In this document: positions 26,318 to 34,697 of the stretch, in pieces
Layout of the letters: every line of letters starts with the position of its first letter
Numbering within the stretch: the stretch's first letter is position 1
Source: Massilia alkalitolerans DSM 17462
Lineage (GTDB): Bacteria > Pseudomonadota > Gammaproteobacteria > Burkholderiales > Burkholderiaceae_D
Assembly (NCBI RefSeq): GCF_000427785.1
Contig: NZ_ATYR01000028.1
Location: forward strand, 1-64,000
Length of the DNA stretch: 64,000 bases
Reading direction: 5' to 3'
Position numbers and translations under genes: made by a program
Notes under the pieces: model-generated
What the model saw: only the letters and a program-made list of their open reading frames with translations
Databases searched by the model: none
What the model was told of the DNA's origin: nothing

Positions 26318-27847
26318 TCAGCGGCGCTCGCGCCACCAGAGCAGCAGCATCGCCAGGGTGAACGCGAGCGCGAACGGCCAGGCCGGGAAGGCACGTGCGG
26401 CGCCCGCCAATGCAGTCGCCGGCGTACGCGCGGCATAGCGCGCGGTGGCATCGCGCCGCTGCGCCGCCTGCCATTGCGGCCAGTCGCCCGGCGCGTAGAC
26501 GTAGACCGCATGCGTGCCCGCCTTCGCATCCTCTACCCGCAGCCAGCCCGACCGCTCCGGCCAGACGGCCACGCAGGCGGCATCGACACGCGGCGACCAG
26601 GTGCGCGTGAGTTTCAGGTCGGGGAAGGATACGTCACCCTTCACGCCGCGTGCGCACAGCTCCATGCGCTGGCCCGGCAGCGGCAGTTCTTCCGGCTCCA
26701 ACCATTCGACTTCTTTCGACACGTCGATGCCCACGCGGTCCAGCACGCCCTGCCACCACAGCGCCAGCGCCTGCGGTTCAGTGATCGCATGGCGGTGCCA
26801 TTCGGCGGCGCCGAGCCAGGCGATGCGGCCCTTTTGCCAGCTGCGGGTCCACACCATGTCGTCCGCGCCAAGCCACTCGCCGGCGTCACGCGCGGCGGGG
26901 TTCAGCCGCGCCACCGGCATCTCCAGCGGCGCGTCGATCTTCTTGTCCGCCGGCTGCGGCAGCAAGCGCAAGCCCAGGGTGCGCGACCAGATGCCCGGGT
27001 CGTTGGCGTTCGCACCCAGCACCAGGAGCGGCAGGCCGCCGGCAACGCGGCCCAGCAGCGCCGAGCGTTCCGCGCTGCTTGCACGCTCGAACCAGGCGGC
27101 ATCGATCACCAGCAGGTTCGGCGCCTTCATCTCGGCCAGAGGCAGTTCGGTGCGCGTGATGGCGCGGCCCAGCACCACCTGCCAGTCGAGCAGCGCACCG
27201 CTGCCGGCCAGCAGCTCGTTCAGCGCGCGCAGGTCGAAGGACGGCGCGCCGAAGCGGCCCTGCACCTGCAGGATGTTCGGTTCCCTGATGGTCAAGGGCA
27301 CCGGACCTTCGGCGATGGTCTTGCCGGCGCCATCCAGCAGGCGCGCCCTGAGCACAAGACGCTCGGCCAGCGGCGGCACCCAGTTCACCACCAGGTCGCC
27401 GGTGCCGCGCGCATCGGCGATCACCTGGCCGTTCTCGGCCAGCAGCTGCAGGCGTGCATCTGTCTTATCGTCACGCTGCACCCGGAGCGTGAACGTACGG
27501 CCGAGCGCCAGCTGGCGCGGGTAATGCAGGCGCAGGGTGCCGCCTTCCGGGCGCTGCCACTGCAGCGGCAGCGCGGGCAGGTCGTTCCACTGGGCGGCGC
27601 GCAGGCCGTCGCCGTTCACTGCAAAGGCGCGCACGCCCTCCAATGCCGGCGCAGGCGCGGCTGGATCGAGCGTAAGGGTTCGGCCTGCATCGCCCGGCAT
27701 GCGGATGCCGGCCGCGAACAGGCCGAGCGCCGCCGCGGCGACCAGCACCAGCAGCGCGTCGATGAATTTTCGGCGCCAGGCGTAGAGGCTGGCGCTGGCG
27801 ATGCCCGCAAGGCCAATCAGGGCCAGCATCAGGTTGGTGCTCATCAT
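26318..27847 (-). CDS. Membrane-anchored GATase-like periplasmic protein
   Basis: The 509-residue protein has two N-terminal membrane helices (about 6-25, 30-48) and one C-terminal helix (about 485-503) followed by a WWRERR stop-transfer end. The region between is beta-rich and then resembles a class-I glutamine-amidotransferase-like fold (LLVIDAAWFERAS, LPLLVLGANAND, RIAWLGAAEWHRHA). I see no convincing Cys-His catalytic pair. Proteins of this shape accompany BatA/DUF58/MoxR clusters. Its ATG shares one base with the stop of the upstream gene, so translation is coupled. Function unknown. Confidence 0.65.
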   Translation of the reverse strand: MMSTNLMLALIGLAGIASASLYAWRRKFIDALLVLVAAAALGLFAAGIRMPGDAGRTLTLDPAAPAPALEGVRAFAVNGDGLRAAQWNDLPALPLQWQRPEGGTLRLHYPRQLALGRTFTLRVQRDDKTDARLQLLAENGQVIADARGTGDLVVNWVPPLAERLVLRARLLDGAGKTIAEGPVPLTIREPNILQVQGRFGAPSFDLRALNELLAGSGALLDWQVVLGRAITRTELPLAEMKAPNLLVIDAAWFERASSAERSALLGRVAGGLPLLVLGANANDPGIWSRTLGLRLLPQPADKKIDAPLEMPVARLNPAARDAGEWLGADDMVWTRSWQKGRIAWLGAAEWHRHAITEPQALALWWQGVLDRVGIDVSKEVEWLEPEELPLPGQRMELCARGVKGDVSFPDLKLTRTWSPRVDAACVAVWPERSGWLRVEDAKAGTHAVYVYAPGDWPQWQAAQRRDATARYAARTPATALAGAARAFPAWPFALAFTLAMLLLWWRERR

Positions 27848-29841
27848 TATTTCGCTCCCTCACGCCAGGAGCGTATGAAGGGCGTCTCGACCACCGGCCT
27901 GGCCTGCAGCAGCACCTGGCCCTGCCCCGCCCCCTGGCGCAGCCAGGCGCGCAGCACCGGACGGCAGGCTACACAACCGTCAAGCACGTCCTGGATCGCC
28001 TTCTGGGCCGACAGGCGCTGGTCGTCGTCCTGCAGGCGCTCGCGCACCCAGTCGTGGGCGCTGCGGGTCCACAGTGCCGGCAGCGGGCCGTCGCCGGACA
28101 GCGCCTGCACCAGTTGGCCAAGGTCTTCCGGCACCCGTTTGTCGGCGCCACCCTGTTCGCGGCGGTAGCTGGCGGTGCCGTCCATGTCGCCGGTCATGCG
28201 CTTTTCTTCCTTGATCGGCGGCGGCACGAAGGCGGTCTTGTGCAGGTAGATGCGCTCGGCCTGCTGCAGCTCCTTGATCGCTTCCAGCGCCTTGTGCTCG
28301 GGCGCCAGGGCCACCTTCGGCGTGATCGCGCGCAGCGCCTTCTCGGCATCCCACATCGCCACCAGCGCGCGGCGCAGCACCTTTTTCGTATCTTCGTCGT
28401 ACAGCGTGGCGTTCTCGGCCTCGTCGTGGGCGTGGCCATATTCGTGCAGGATGTCCTGGGTGCTTCCCTCGCCGCGGCCATGGTCGTGGCCGTCGTCCTC
28501 GCCGTGTTCTTCCTCGCCATCCGTAAACAGCGAAGATTCCTCGCCCAGGAACTGCCCGTAGCGGCGGCGCAGCGTGCCCTGGTCGCTGGCGATCTTCTGG
28601 CTGCGCTCGATCACCTCGTCCTTGGCGATCTTCTGGGTGCGCATGTCGGCGATCAGCTGCTCGGTATCGATGATGATCTGGCGCTGGCTGCGCAGGCTCT
28701 GCGGCTTGACCAGCATCGGCATGGCGGCGCTCTCTTCTTCCGCTTCTTCCGCGGGCGCCGGCAGGCGCAGGGTATAAGTCGGCGACTGCACGGTATGCGG
28801 GCGCGCCGCGTTGTCGGTGGCGCGCACGAAGAAATACAGCTCGTCACCCGGCTCCATGCCCAGTTCCGCCAGCGACCAGTTCTTGGACCAGTTGCGCTGC
28901 TTCGGGTCGGGCGAGCCCGGCAAGGGCATCTCTCGGTCGGTGAAGCGGATGTTCTCGCCGCTGCCGCGCGCCAGCGTCATGTGCAGGGTAGCGCGCTTGA
29001 TCAGGTAGTCGTCACGCACCTTCACGCCCATGGCGGCGCTGGTCGCCGTATCAAGCAGCTCCTGCACCATCTGGGCCGGTGCGGTGATGGTGATTTCCGG
29101 CGGCTGGTCGGGAATCACCTTGACCGTATAGCGGTTGCCGCGCCAGCGCCAGAACACGGATTCGGTGGCAGTCCAGCGGGCGCACGCCTTGCCCGGCTTG
29201 AGCACATGGCCGGTACTGAGCTCGATGCTTTCTTCCGCAGCCGACGGGCCCTTCAGGCACCAGGTCATCACGGTCTGCTCGGGCACCTGCAGGTCTTTCG
29301 GCGCCGATTCGATCGGCGCCACGCCGGTATAGGCCGGCGGCGCGGTACGCACCACCAGCTGGCCCGGTACCTGCGCCGCGATCGCCGCCGGCAGCTTGCC
29401 CGGTGCGGCGACATCGCCCTGCTGCGGCGCGGCCGTGGCGAACCAGACCGCCGCGGCGGCGGCCACGCTGCCCAGCAGCCAGGGCACACCAAGCGTCACG
29501 CGGCCGCGGGCGATGCCGCGCAGTTGCCGGTTCGCGAGGCTGGCATCGAGGCGCTCGAGGATGCGGCGGCGCTGCAGCTGGGCGACCGGCGTCGGCGCAT
29601 GCTCGAGCAGCGCGCTGCTGTCTTCCATCTCCGGGACGGCGCCATCCAGCCAGGACGTCCATTCGATACCGACACGGCGGCGCAGGATGGCCCAGTCCCA
29701 GGCGCACCACATGCTCCAGGCGATCAGGCCCGGCGCGGAGCGGATGAACAGCCACGGCAGCGCACCGGCGATCCACAGGGGCAGCCGGCGCAGCTGGGCG
29801 GCACGCCAGACGCGTTTGACGATCTCAGCGCCGTCTTGCAT
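27847..29841 (-). CDS. DUF4175-like membrane protein
   Basis: The 664-residue protein has N-terminal hydrophobic segments (about 20-48 and 116-136), a large extracytoplasmic beta-rich part, and a helical, charged C-terminal half. Residues about 436-475 form a His/Asp/Glu-rich run (EEHGEDDGHDHGRGEG and onward) that could bind metal. This region and the layout match DUF4175-type proteins found with BatA-like genes; I recognise the type but know no biochemical function. It overlaps the upstream BatA-like gene by 17 bp and the downstream gene by 1 bp. Confidence 0.65.
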   Translation of the reverse strand: MQDGAEIVKRVWRAAQLRRLPLWIAGALPWLFIRSAPGLIAWSMWCAWDWAILRRRVGIEWTSWLDGAVPEMEDSSALLEHAPTPVAQLQRRRILERLDASLANRQLRGIARGRVTLGVPWLLGSVAAAAAVWFATAAPQQGDVAAPGKLPAAIAAQVPGQLVVRTAPPAYTGVAPIESAPKDLQVPEQTVMTWCLKGPSAAEESIELSTGHVLKPGKACARWTATESVFWRWRGNRYTVKVIPDQPPEITITAPAQMVQELLDTATSAAMGVKVRDDYLIKRATLHMTLARGSGENIRFTDREMPLPGSPDPKQRNWSKNWSLAELGMEPGDELYFFVRATDNAARPHTVQSPTYTLRLPAPAEEAEEESAAMPMLVKPQSLRSQRQIIIDTEQLIADMRTQKIAKDEVIERSQKIASDQGTLRRRYGQFLGEESSLFTDGEEEHGEDDGHDHGRGEGSTQDILHEYGHAHDEAENATLYDEDTKKVLRRALVAMWDAEKALRAITPKVALAPEHKALEAIKELQQAERIYLHKTAFVPPPIKEEKRMTGDMDGTASYRREQGGADKRVPEDLGQLVQALSGDGPLPALWTRSAHDWVRERLQDDDQRLSAQKAIQDVLDGCVACRPVLRAWLRQGAGQGQVLLQARPVVETPFIRSWREGAK

Positions 29842-30796
29842 GCGTGAGACTCCTTTCGAGTACGAACAATGCCAACAAGGCGGCCATCAGCATGTCGCGC
29901 AGCGCGCCGCTCGGTTCCGGCGCACGGGCCGTGCCGGACGCTTCGAACACGCGCGAGGGCGCGGTATGGCTTGGGGGACCGGCGTGCAGGCGCTGCCAGT
30001 TGTCCAGCAGCGTGCGCGCGGCATCCGCCGTCTGCGGCGGCCAGGCTTCGGAATGCCAGACGCGACCACGTGAACTGTCGGCGTAGCGCAGGCCGTCTAC
30101 CTGCTGCGCCTTGCCCAACTCGGGGAAGGCGGCGATGTCGGTGACCAGCCACAGCGGTGCGCGCAGCGATGCCGGCGGCGCCTCCTTGCGGTCCCAGACG
30201 ATGAGCGAGGTCGTCGCGCCCGGCGCCGCGTCGATGGCGATTCCTTCCAGGGCGAACACGCGGCGCCACTGCTCCGGACGCTCGCTGGCGATATGGACGC
30301 GGCGCTCGACGCTTTCCGGCTGGCGCGCCAGGGTGCGCAGTTCGATCCTGCGGCCGAACTCCGGCAGCAGCGCCGGCATCGGCACGTCGCCCAGCACCAG
30401 CAGGCGCGCTTCCGGGCGCCACTCGCGCTGGTGGGCGCGCAGCCAGGTGATCGCCTGCTCCGCCGGCATGCTCAGGCGGTCGGCCTTGGCCAGCCCGGCC
30501 TGCGCCGCCTGGGCGTCGGCCCATTCAGGATCGGTACCGTTGGCGACGATCACGGTGTCGCCGCGCCAGGGCGTGACCGGGTCGGCCAGCCAGGCGATGA
30601 GGGTGGCCAGCAGCAGGCAGCGCACCAGCAGCAGGAGGATGTCCTTCCAACGCCATTCGCGGGTCTGGCGCGGCTCGGCGCACGGCAAGAAACGGCTGGT
30701 GGCCAGCAGCTCGGCCTTGTGCTGCTCGCGCTTGCGGCGATGCCACCAGACCGGCAGCAACAGGATCGGTAATGCGAACCACCACAGCTGGTTCAT
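29825..30796 (-). CDS. BatA-like (aerotolerance N-terminal) membrane protein
   Basis: This 323-residue inner-membrane protein has the BatA N-terminal signature: a first helix LWWFALPILLLPVWWHRRKR, then a second helix near 56-72 (ILLLLVRCLLLATLIAWL). A long region follows, without a clear von Willebrand MIDAS motif, and then a C-terminal helix (about 298-315). BatA-type proteins work with MoxR ATPases and DUF58 proteins in envelope maintenance. The start overlaps the DUF58 stop by 4 bp. Confidence 0.75.
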   Translation of the reverse strand: MNQLWWFALPILLLPVWWHRRKREQHKAELLATSRFLPCAEPRQTREWRWKDILLLLVRCLLLATLIAWLADPVTPWRGDTVIVANGTDPEWADAQAAQAGLAKADRLSMPAEQAITWLRAHQREWRPEARLLVLGDVPMPALLPEFGRRIELRTLARQPESVERRVHIASERPEQWRRVFALEGIAIDAAPGATTSLIVWDRKEAPPASLRAPLWLVTDIAAFPELGKAQQVDGLRYADSSRGRVWHSEAWPPQTADAARTLLDNWQRLHAGPPSHTAPSRVFEASGTARAPEPSGALRDMLMAALLALFVLERSLTHARRR

Positions 30797-31698
30797 GAGC
30801 GGCTCCCCGGACGGCGCAGGGATGTTGGATACAACATCCGGCGCAGGATCTCACCGGGCGACTGCTCGATGCGCGCGGACACGATCGGAATATCGCTCTT
30901 GCGGCAAGCCGCGGTGACGATGGCGAAGTGCGCCTCTCGGTTCTGGCGATAGCCTTCCTTCAGGTCGGCGCCGAAACGGTACACGCCCGCTTCCTGCTCC
31001 GGATCGCGGTAGGCCAGGTTCGAAGAAAAGCTGGCGTCCACTTCCGCCTGCGTCTGCAGGCACAGCACGCGCACGTCGTGGCGCATGCCGCGCAGGCGGA
31101 CCAATGCCTGCGACAGCGGCGACGGCCAGTCGAGCAGGTCGCTGGCCGCGAAGATGACACTGGGGGATTGGGCGAAGTGCAGGCTAGCGCGCAGGGTGTC
31201 GGCGTCCGGCAGTTCGCCCTCGGCCTGCACGCGGCTGAGCTGCAGCAGCACGCGCTGCAGCTGGCGCGGTCCGCGCATCGCCGGTGTGAACTGGACCTTG
31301 CCGCCGTTCAGGACGGCCAGTCCGAAGGCGTCGCCCTGGCGCTGGGCGATCGCCGCCACACAGCCGAGCAGCATGCGCGCATAGGCCAGCTTGTCGACGC
31401 CTTCCACTTCGCGGCTGGGCTCGAGCATCGAGGCGCTGGCGTCCAGCACCAGCCAGACCGCCACGTGGCTGTCGCGCTCGGCCTCGCGCACGAAATAGCG
31501 GTCGGCGCGCGCCAGCAGCTTCCAGTCGACGCGGCGCCACTCGTCCCCGGGCGCATAGGCCCGGTATTCCGAGAATTCAACGCCCGCCCCGCGCTCGCGC
31601 CCGGCGTGGATGCCATGGCCGAGCCCCGCCAGCACATGGCGGATCACGAGGTCGAGCTTCTGCGTGTGCGCGATCAGCGCGGTCTTCGCCAGCGACAA
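30793..31698 (-). CDS. DUF58 protein, von Willebrand-type
   Basis: The 301-residue protein has the DUF58 core EFSEYRAYAPGDEWRRVDWK and a MIDAS-like DASASM motif after VWLVLD. DUF58 proteins are the usual partners of MoxR ATPases. The start is a TTG at 31698, two bases after the moxR-type stop; no ATG exists before the conserved core, and GTG codons nearby would cut it. Weak initiation may keep its level below that of the ATPase. It is cytoplasmic or membrane-associated. Confidence 0.85.
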   Translation of the reverse strand: MSLAKTALIAHTQKLDLVIRHVLAGLGHGIHAGRERGAGVEFSEYRAYAPGDEWRRVDWKLLARADRYFVREAERDSHVAVWLVLDASASMLEPSREVEGVDKLAYARMLLGCVAAIAQRQGDAFGLAVLNGGKVQFTPAMRGPRQLQRVLLQLSRVQAEGELPDADTLRASLHFAQSPSVIFAASDLLDWPSPLSQALVRLRGMRHDVRVLCLQTQAEVDASFSSNLAYRDPEQEAGVYRFGADLKEGYRQNREAHFAIVTAACRKSDIPIVSARIEQSPGEILRRMLYPTSLRRPGSRS

Positions 31699-31700
31699 GA

Positions 31701-32705
31701 TTAATCGACCCGGATCTCGTTGCGCAGGGATTGCAGGATGTCGGCGATGGCGATGCCGTCGGCCTCGGCCTCGAAGTTGCGCAGCACCCGGTGCGCCAGC
31801 ACCGGCAGCAGCATGGCCTGGATGTCGTCGCGCGTGACCGCCAGGCGCCCCTGCATCAGGGCGCGCGCTTTCGAAGCCAGCACCAGGGCCTGGCCGGCGC
31901 GCGGGCCGGCGCCCCAGCCGACGTGCTGCTTGACCGCCGCCACCGTGGTGATGGCAGGACGGGTGTTGCGCACCAGGCGCGTCGCGTAGCGCAGCAGGTG
32001 CTCGCCGATCTCGATGTCGCGCACCAGCTGCTGCAGGCGCAGCAGGGTCTCGACCGTCATCGCCGGCTCGGCGTCGTCCAGTCCCGCGTGGGTGGTGCGC
32101 GAGACCATCAGCACCTCCTCGTCCTCGGTCGGATAGACCACGTCGATGCGCAGCAGGAAGCGGTCGAGCTGGGCTTCCGGCAGCGGATAGGTGCCGGCCT
32201 GCTCGATCGGGTTCTGGGTAGCCAGCACGAAGAAGGGGCGCGGCAACTTGTGCGTGGTGCCGGCAAACGTCACCGCACGCTCCTGCATCGCTTCCAGCAA
32301 TGCCGACTGGGTCTTGGGCGGTGCGCGGTTGATCTCGTCCGCCAGCAGCACCTGGGTGAACACCGGGCCTTGCTGGAAGCGGAACACGCGCTGGCGCGTC
32401 GTGGTGTCTTCTTCCAGGATCTCGGTGCCGACGATATCCGAGGGCATCAGGTCCGGCGTGAACTGCACGCGGCGAAATTCCATGTCGGTGGCCTGCGCCA
32501 GCGATTTCACCAGGAGGGTCTTGCCCAGGCCCGGCACGCCCTCGACCAGCGCATGGCCGCCGGCCAGCAGGCAGGTCACCAGCAGGTCGACCACGTCTTC
32601 CTGTCCGATGATCACGCGCGCCATGCTGGCCTTCAATGCGTCGATTTTCGCCGTCAGCTCGGCAATTTCCGTTTCACTCCACGCTACCACTTCACGTTCA
32701 GCCAC
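31701..32705 (-). CDS. MoxR-family AAA+ ATPase
   Basis: The 334-residue ATPase has Walker A GVPGLGKT, Walker B VLLADEINRAPP, sensor 1 LATQNPIEQ, and the MoxR hallmark TYPLPEAQLDRFLLRI. MoxR proteins are chaperone-like ATPases that help to mature or insert metal into partner complexes containing von Willebrand domains. The start is GTG with GGGAG 8 nt upstream. It lies 3 bp after DUF4159 and 2 bp before DUF58, so the three are translated together. Confidence 0.93.
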   Translation of the reverse strand: MAEREVVAWSETEIAELTAKIDALKASMARVIIGQEDVVDLLVTCLLAGGHALVEGVPGLGKTLLVKSLAQATDMEFRRVQFTPDLMPSDIVGTEILEEDTTTRQRVFRFQQGPVFTQVLLADEINRAPPKTQSALLEAMQERAVTFAGTTHKLPRPFFVLATQNPIEQAGTYPLPEAQLDRFLLRIDVVYPTEDEEVLMVSRTTHAGLDDAEPAMTVETLLRLQQLVRDIEIGEHLLRYATRLVRNTRPAITTVAAVKQHVGWGAGPRAGQALVLASKARALMQGRLAVTRDDIQAMLLPVLAHRVLRNFEAEADGIAIADILQSLRNEIRVD

Positions 32706-32708
32706 CGC

Positions 32709-33329
32709 TTACGCTCCCAACGCATATTGAATGATATTGACCGCGAAGCGGGTGTTGTCGACCGCGAGAAACCGCTTGTTGCGGAAGTCGTAGTCCCACT
32801 CGCATCCGTAGTCCTTGTTCGAGTACAGCAGGCGGATGCGCCCGCCGAACTCGATCGCCTTCAGGTACTCGTGCACCAGGTCGTCGCCCCAGCCATTGAG
32901 TTCCCCGCCGGTGGTCGGCGGCCCGTCGAACTTGAAGAAGCAGGAATACAGCGGGTGCGTATTCGGAATCTTCTTCAGGGCGGAGGCGCCGAAAATCTTG
33001 ACCATCTCGGCCTCGAAGGACTTGGCGAACAAGCCGTCGATGTCGTGGTTGCAGTCGTCCACGAAGACGAAGCCGCCGCCACGCACGTATTTCTCGAGGT
33101 TGCGCCGTTCTTGCGGGGTGAACTGCACCAGTTTGTGCCCCGCGAAATAGCAGAACGGCGCCTGCAGCATCTTCGGATCCGACAGGGCGACGATGCGCTC
33201 CGCCGGATCCACCCGCAAGGTGGTGTACTCGACGAGCGAGTTCAGCACGTTGCTGGGCATACGGATATCCACGTCCCAGTCGCCCGATTCGTAGCTCAGG
33301 CGCGTGAAGTAGAAATCGTAGTTCGCCAT
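32709..33329 (-). CDS. DUF4159 family protein
   Basis: The 206-residue protein carries the DUF4159 features YVRGGGFVFVDDCNHD and FKFDGPP, with FYFTRLSYESGDWDVD at the start. The fold is probably GATase-like, a ThuA relative. Many DUF4159 proteins are exported, but this one begins MANYDFYF without a signal peptide, so it is probably cytoplasmic unless it travels with a partner. It lies between the TldD/PmbA genes and the MoxR gene and links the two halves of the operon. Function unknown. Confidence 0.82.
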   Translation of the reverse strand: MANYDFYFTRLSYESGDWDVDIRMPSNVLNSLVEYTTLRVDPAERIVALSDPKMLQAPFCYFAGHKLVQFTPQERRNLEKYVRGGGFVFVDDCNHDIDGLFAKSFEAEMVKIFGASALKKIPNTHPLYSCFFKFDGPPTTGGELNGWGDDLVHEYLKAIEFGGRIRLLYSNKDYGCEWDYDFRNKRFLAVDNTRFAVNIIQYALGA

Positions 33330-33345
33330 CAGTGAAAGCCCAAAC

Positions 33346-34683
33346 TCAGACCGCGTCGGACAGCGAGGTGAAGTTGAAGTCGCGGACCTTCATCGGCGGC
33401 AGCACCATCTGGAACGGCACCTCGTCGCCACCGATGATCTCGGGCTTGCCCAGCTCGTCGATGTTGTTGAGGATGGTGACCGGGCTTTCGTTGAAGCGGA
33501 AGTTCTTCACCGGGTGCTTGATCTTGCCGTTCTCGACATAGAAGGTGCCGTCGCGGGTCAGGCCCGTGATCAGGAGCGACTGCGGGTCCACCATGCGGAT
33601 GTACCAGGTACGGGTGACCACGATGCCCTTCTTGGTATCGGCGACCAGCTCGTCCAGCGACTTGGTGCCGCCGGCCATGATCATGTTGCCATGGCCCGCG
33701 GTGGCCTGGTTGCCGGTCTTCTGCGCCCAGAACGGCGAGTAGCCGAGCGAAGCGACGCGGCCGTTCTTGATCAGGTCGGTGCGCTTGCGGGCGAGCATGG
33801 TCTGGTTGTCCCACGGGGCCACCGGCACGTCCGGATTCCACGGGTCGGCCCAGATATTCACCTGCTCGTCGAACAGCTTCTCGCCCAGGCGGTTGCCGCC
33901 GCCCTTCTTGGCCAGGAAGCTGCGGCCTTCGTCCGCGGCGCGCGCGCCAAAGGAGCTGAACATGTTGCCCAGGATTTCCGAGGTGGCCGCCGGTTCCAGG
34001 ATCACGGTGTAGCGGCCCGGCTCCAGCGCCTTCGCATCGACCGAACGCAGCGCCTTGTCGATCGCGATCTCGGCTGCTTCACGCGCGTTGAAGCGGCGCG
34101 CATCGACCGCCGAGCGGGTCACCCAGCCCGAGCCGCGGCCGTCTTCGGTACGCGCGGTGCAGGTGAAGGACAGGTCGGTGAATTCCTGGAAGCCGAACAC
34201 GCCCTTCGAGTTGGCGATGCAGGCGAAACGGGTGCTGTCGGTGAAGAAGCCGGCGGTGACCAGCTTCTTGGCGCGCGCCTGGCCGATCGAGGCGGCCGCC
34301 ACTTCGGCGCGGTAGGCCGGGTCGATGGCGGCGGTGCTCGGCACGAAGGTCTTGGTGAGCTGGTATTCCTGCTTGCCGACGGCCGGCACGAACTCCGGAT
34401 TCTCCGGCGCCAGGCGCGCCAGTTCCTCGGCGCGGCGCACGGCCTTTTCCAGCGACTTGTCGTCGAACTCGTTAACGACGGCGGTGCCGACGCGCTTGCC
34501 GAAGGCCACGCGCACGGCCAGCTGGGTGTCTTCGGTCAGGCCGGCGGTCGACACGCTGTTGCGTGCGAAGCGGATGTTACCGGTGCGATTGCCTTCGATC
34601 GAGACGCTGCACTCGTCCGCTTTCGAGAAACCGATCACGCGGTCGGCGATGCGTTTTGCTTCTTCCTGGTTCAGCTGTTTCAT
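33346..34683 (-). CDS. PmbA/TldE-like protein, second copy
   Basis: The 445-residue PmbA/TldE-family protein is the non-metal partner subunit of TldD peptidase complexes. The ATG at 34683 is chosen for the GGGAAGGGG ribosome-binding region; the frame runs 6 codons further. There is no HExxxH motif, as expected for TldE, and no signal peptide. It ends KVRDFNFTSLSDAV, almost the same as the first copy. It is 14 bp after its TldD partner. It probably forms a heterodimer with the 34698-36335 protein. Confidence 0.9.
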   Translation of the reverse strand: MKQLNQEEAKRIADRVIGFSKADECSVSIEGNRTGNIRFARNSVSTAGLTEDTQLAVRVAFGKRVGTAVVNEFDDKSLEKAVRRAEELARLAPENPEFVPAVGKQEYQLTKTFVPSTAAIDPAYRAEVAAASIGQARAKKLVTAGFFTDSTRFACIANSKGVFGFQEFTDLSFTCTARTEDGRGSGWVTRSAVDARRFNAREAAEIAIDKALRSVDAKALEPGRYTVILEPAATSEILGNMFSSFGARAADEGRSFLAKKGGGNRLGEKLFDEQVNIWADPWNPDVPVAPWDNQTMLARKRTDLIKNGRVASLGYSPFWAQKTGNQATAGHGNMIMAGGTKSLDELVADTKKGIVVTRTWYIRMVDPQSLLITGLTRDGTFYVENGKIKHPVKNFRFNESPVTILNNIDELGKPEIIGGDEVPFQMVLPPMKVRDFNFTSLSDAV

Positions 34684-34697
34684 ATTGTCCCCTTCCC

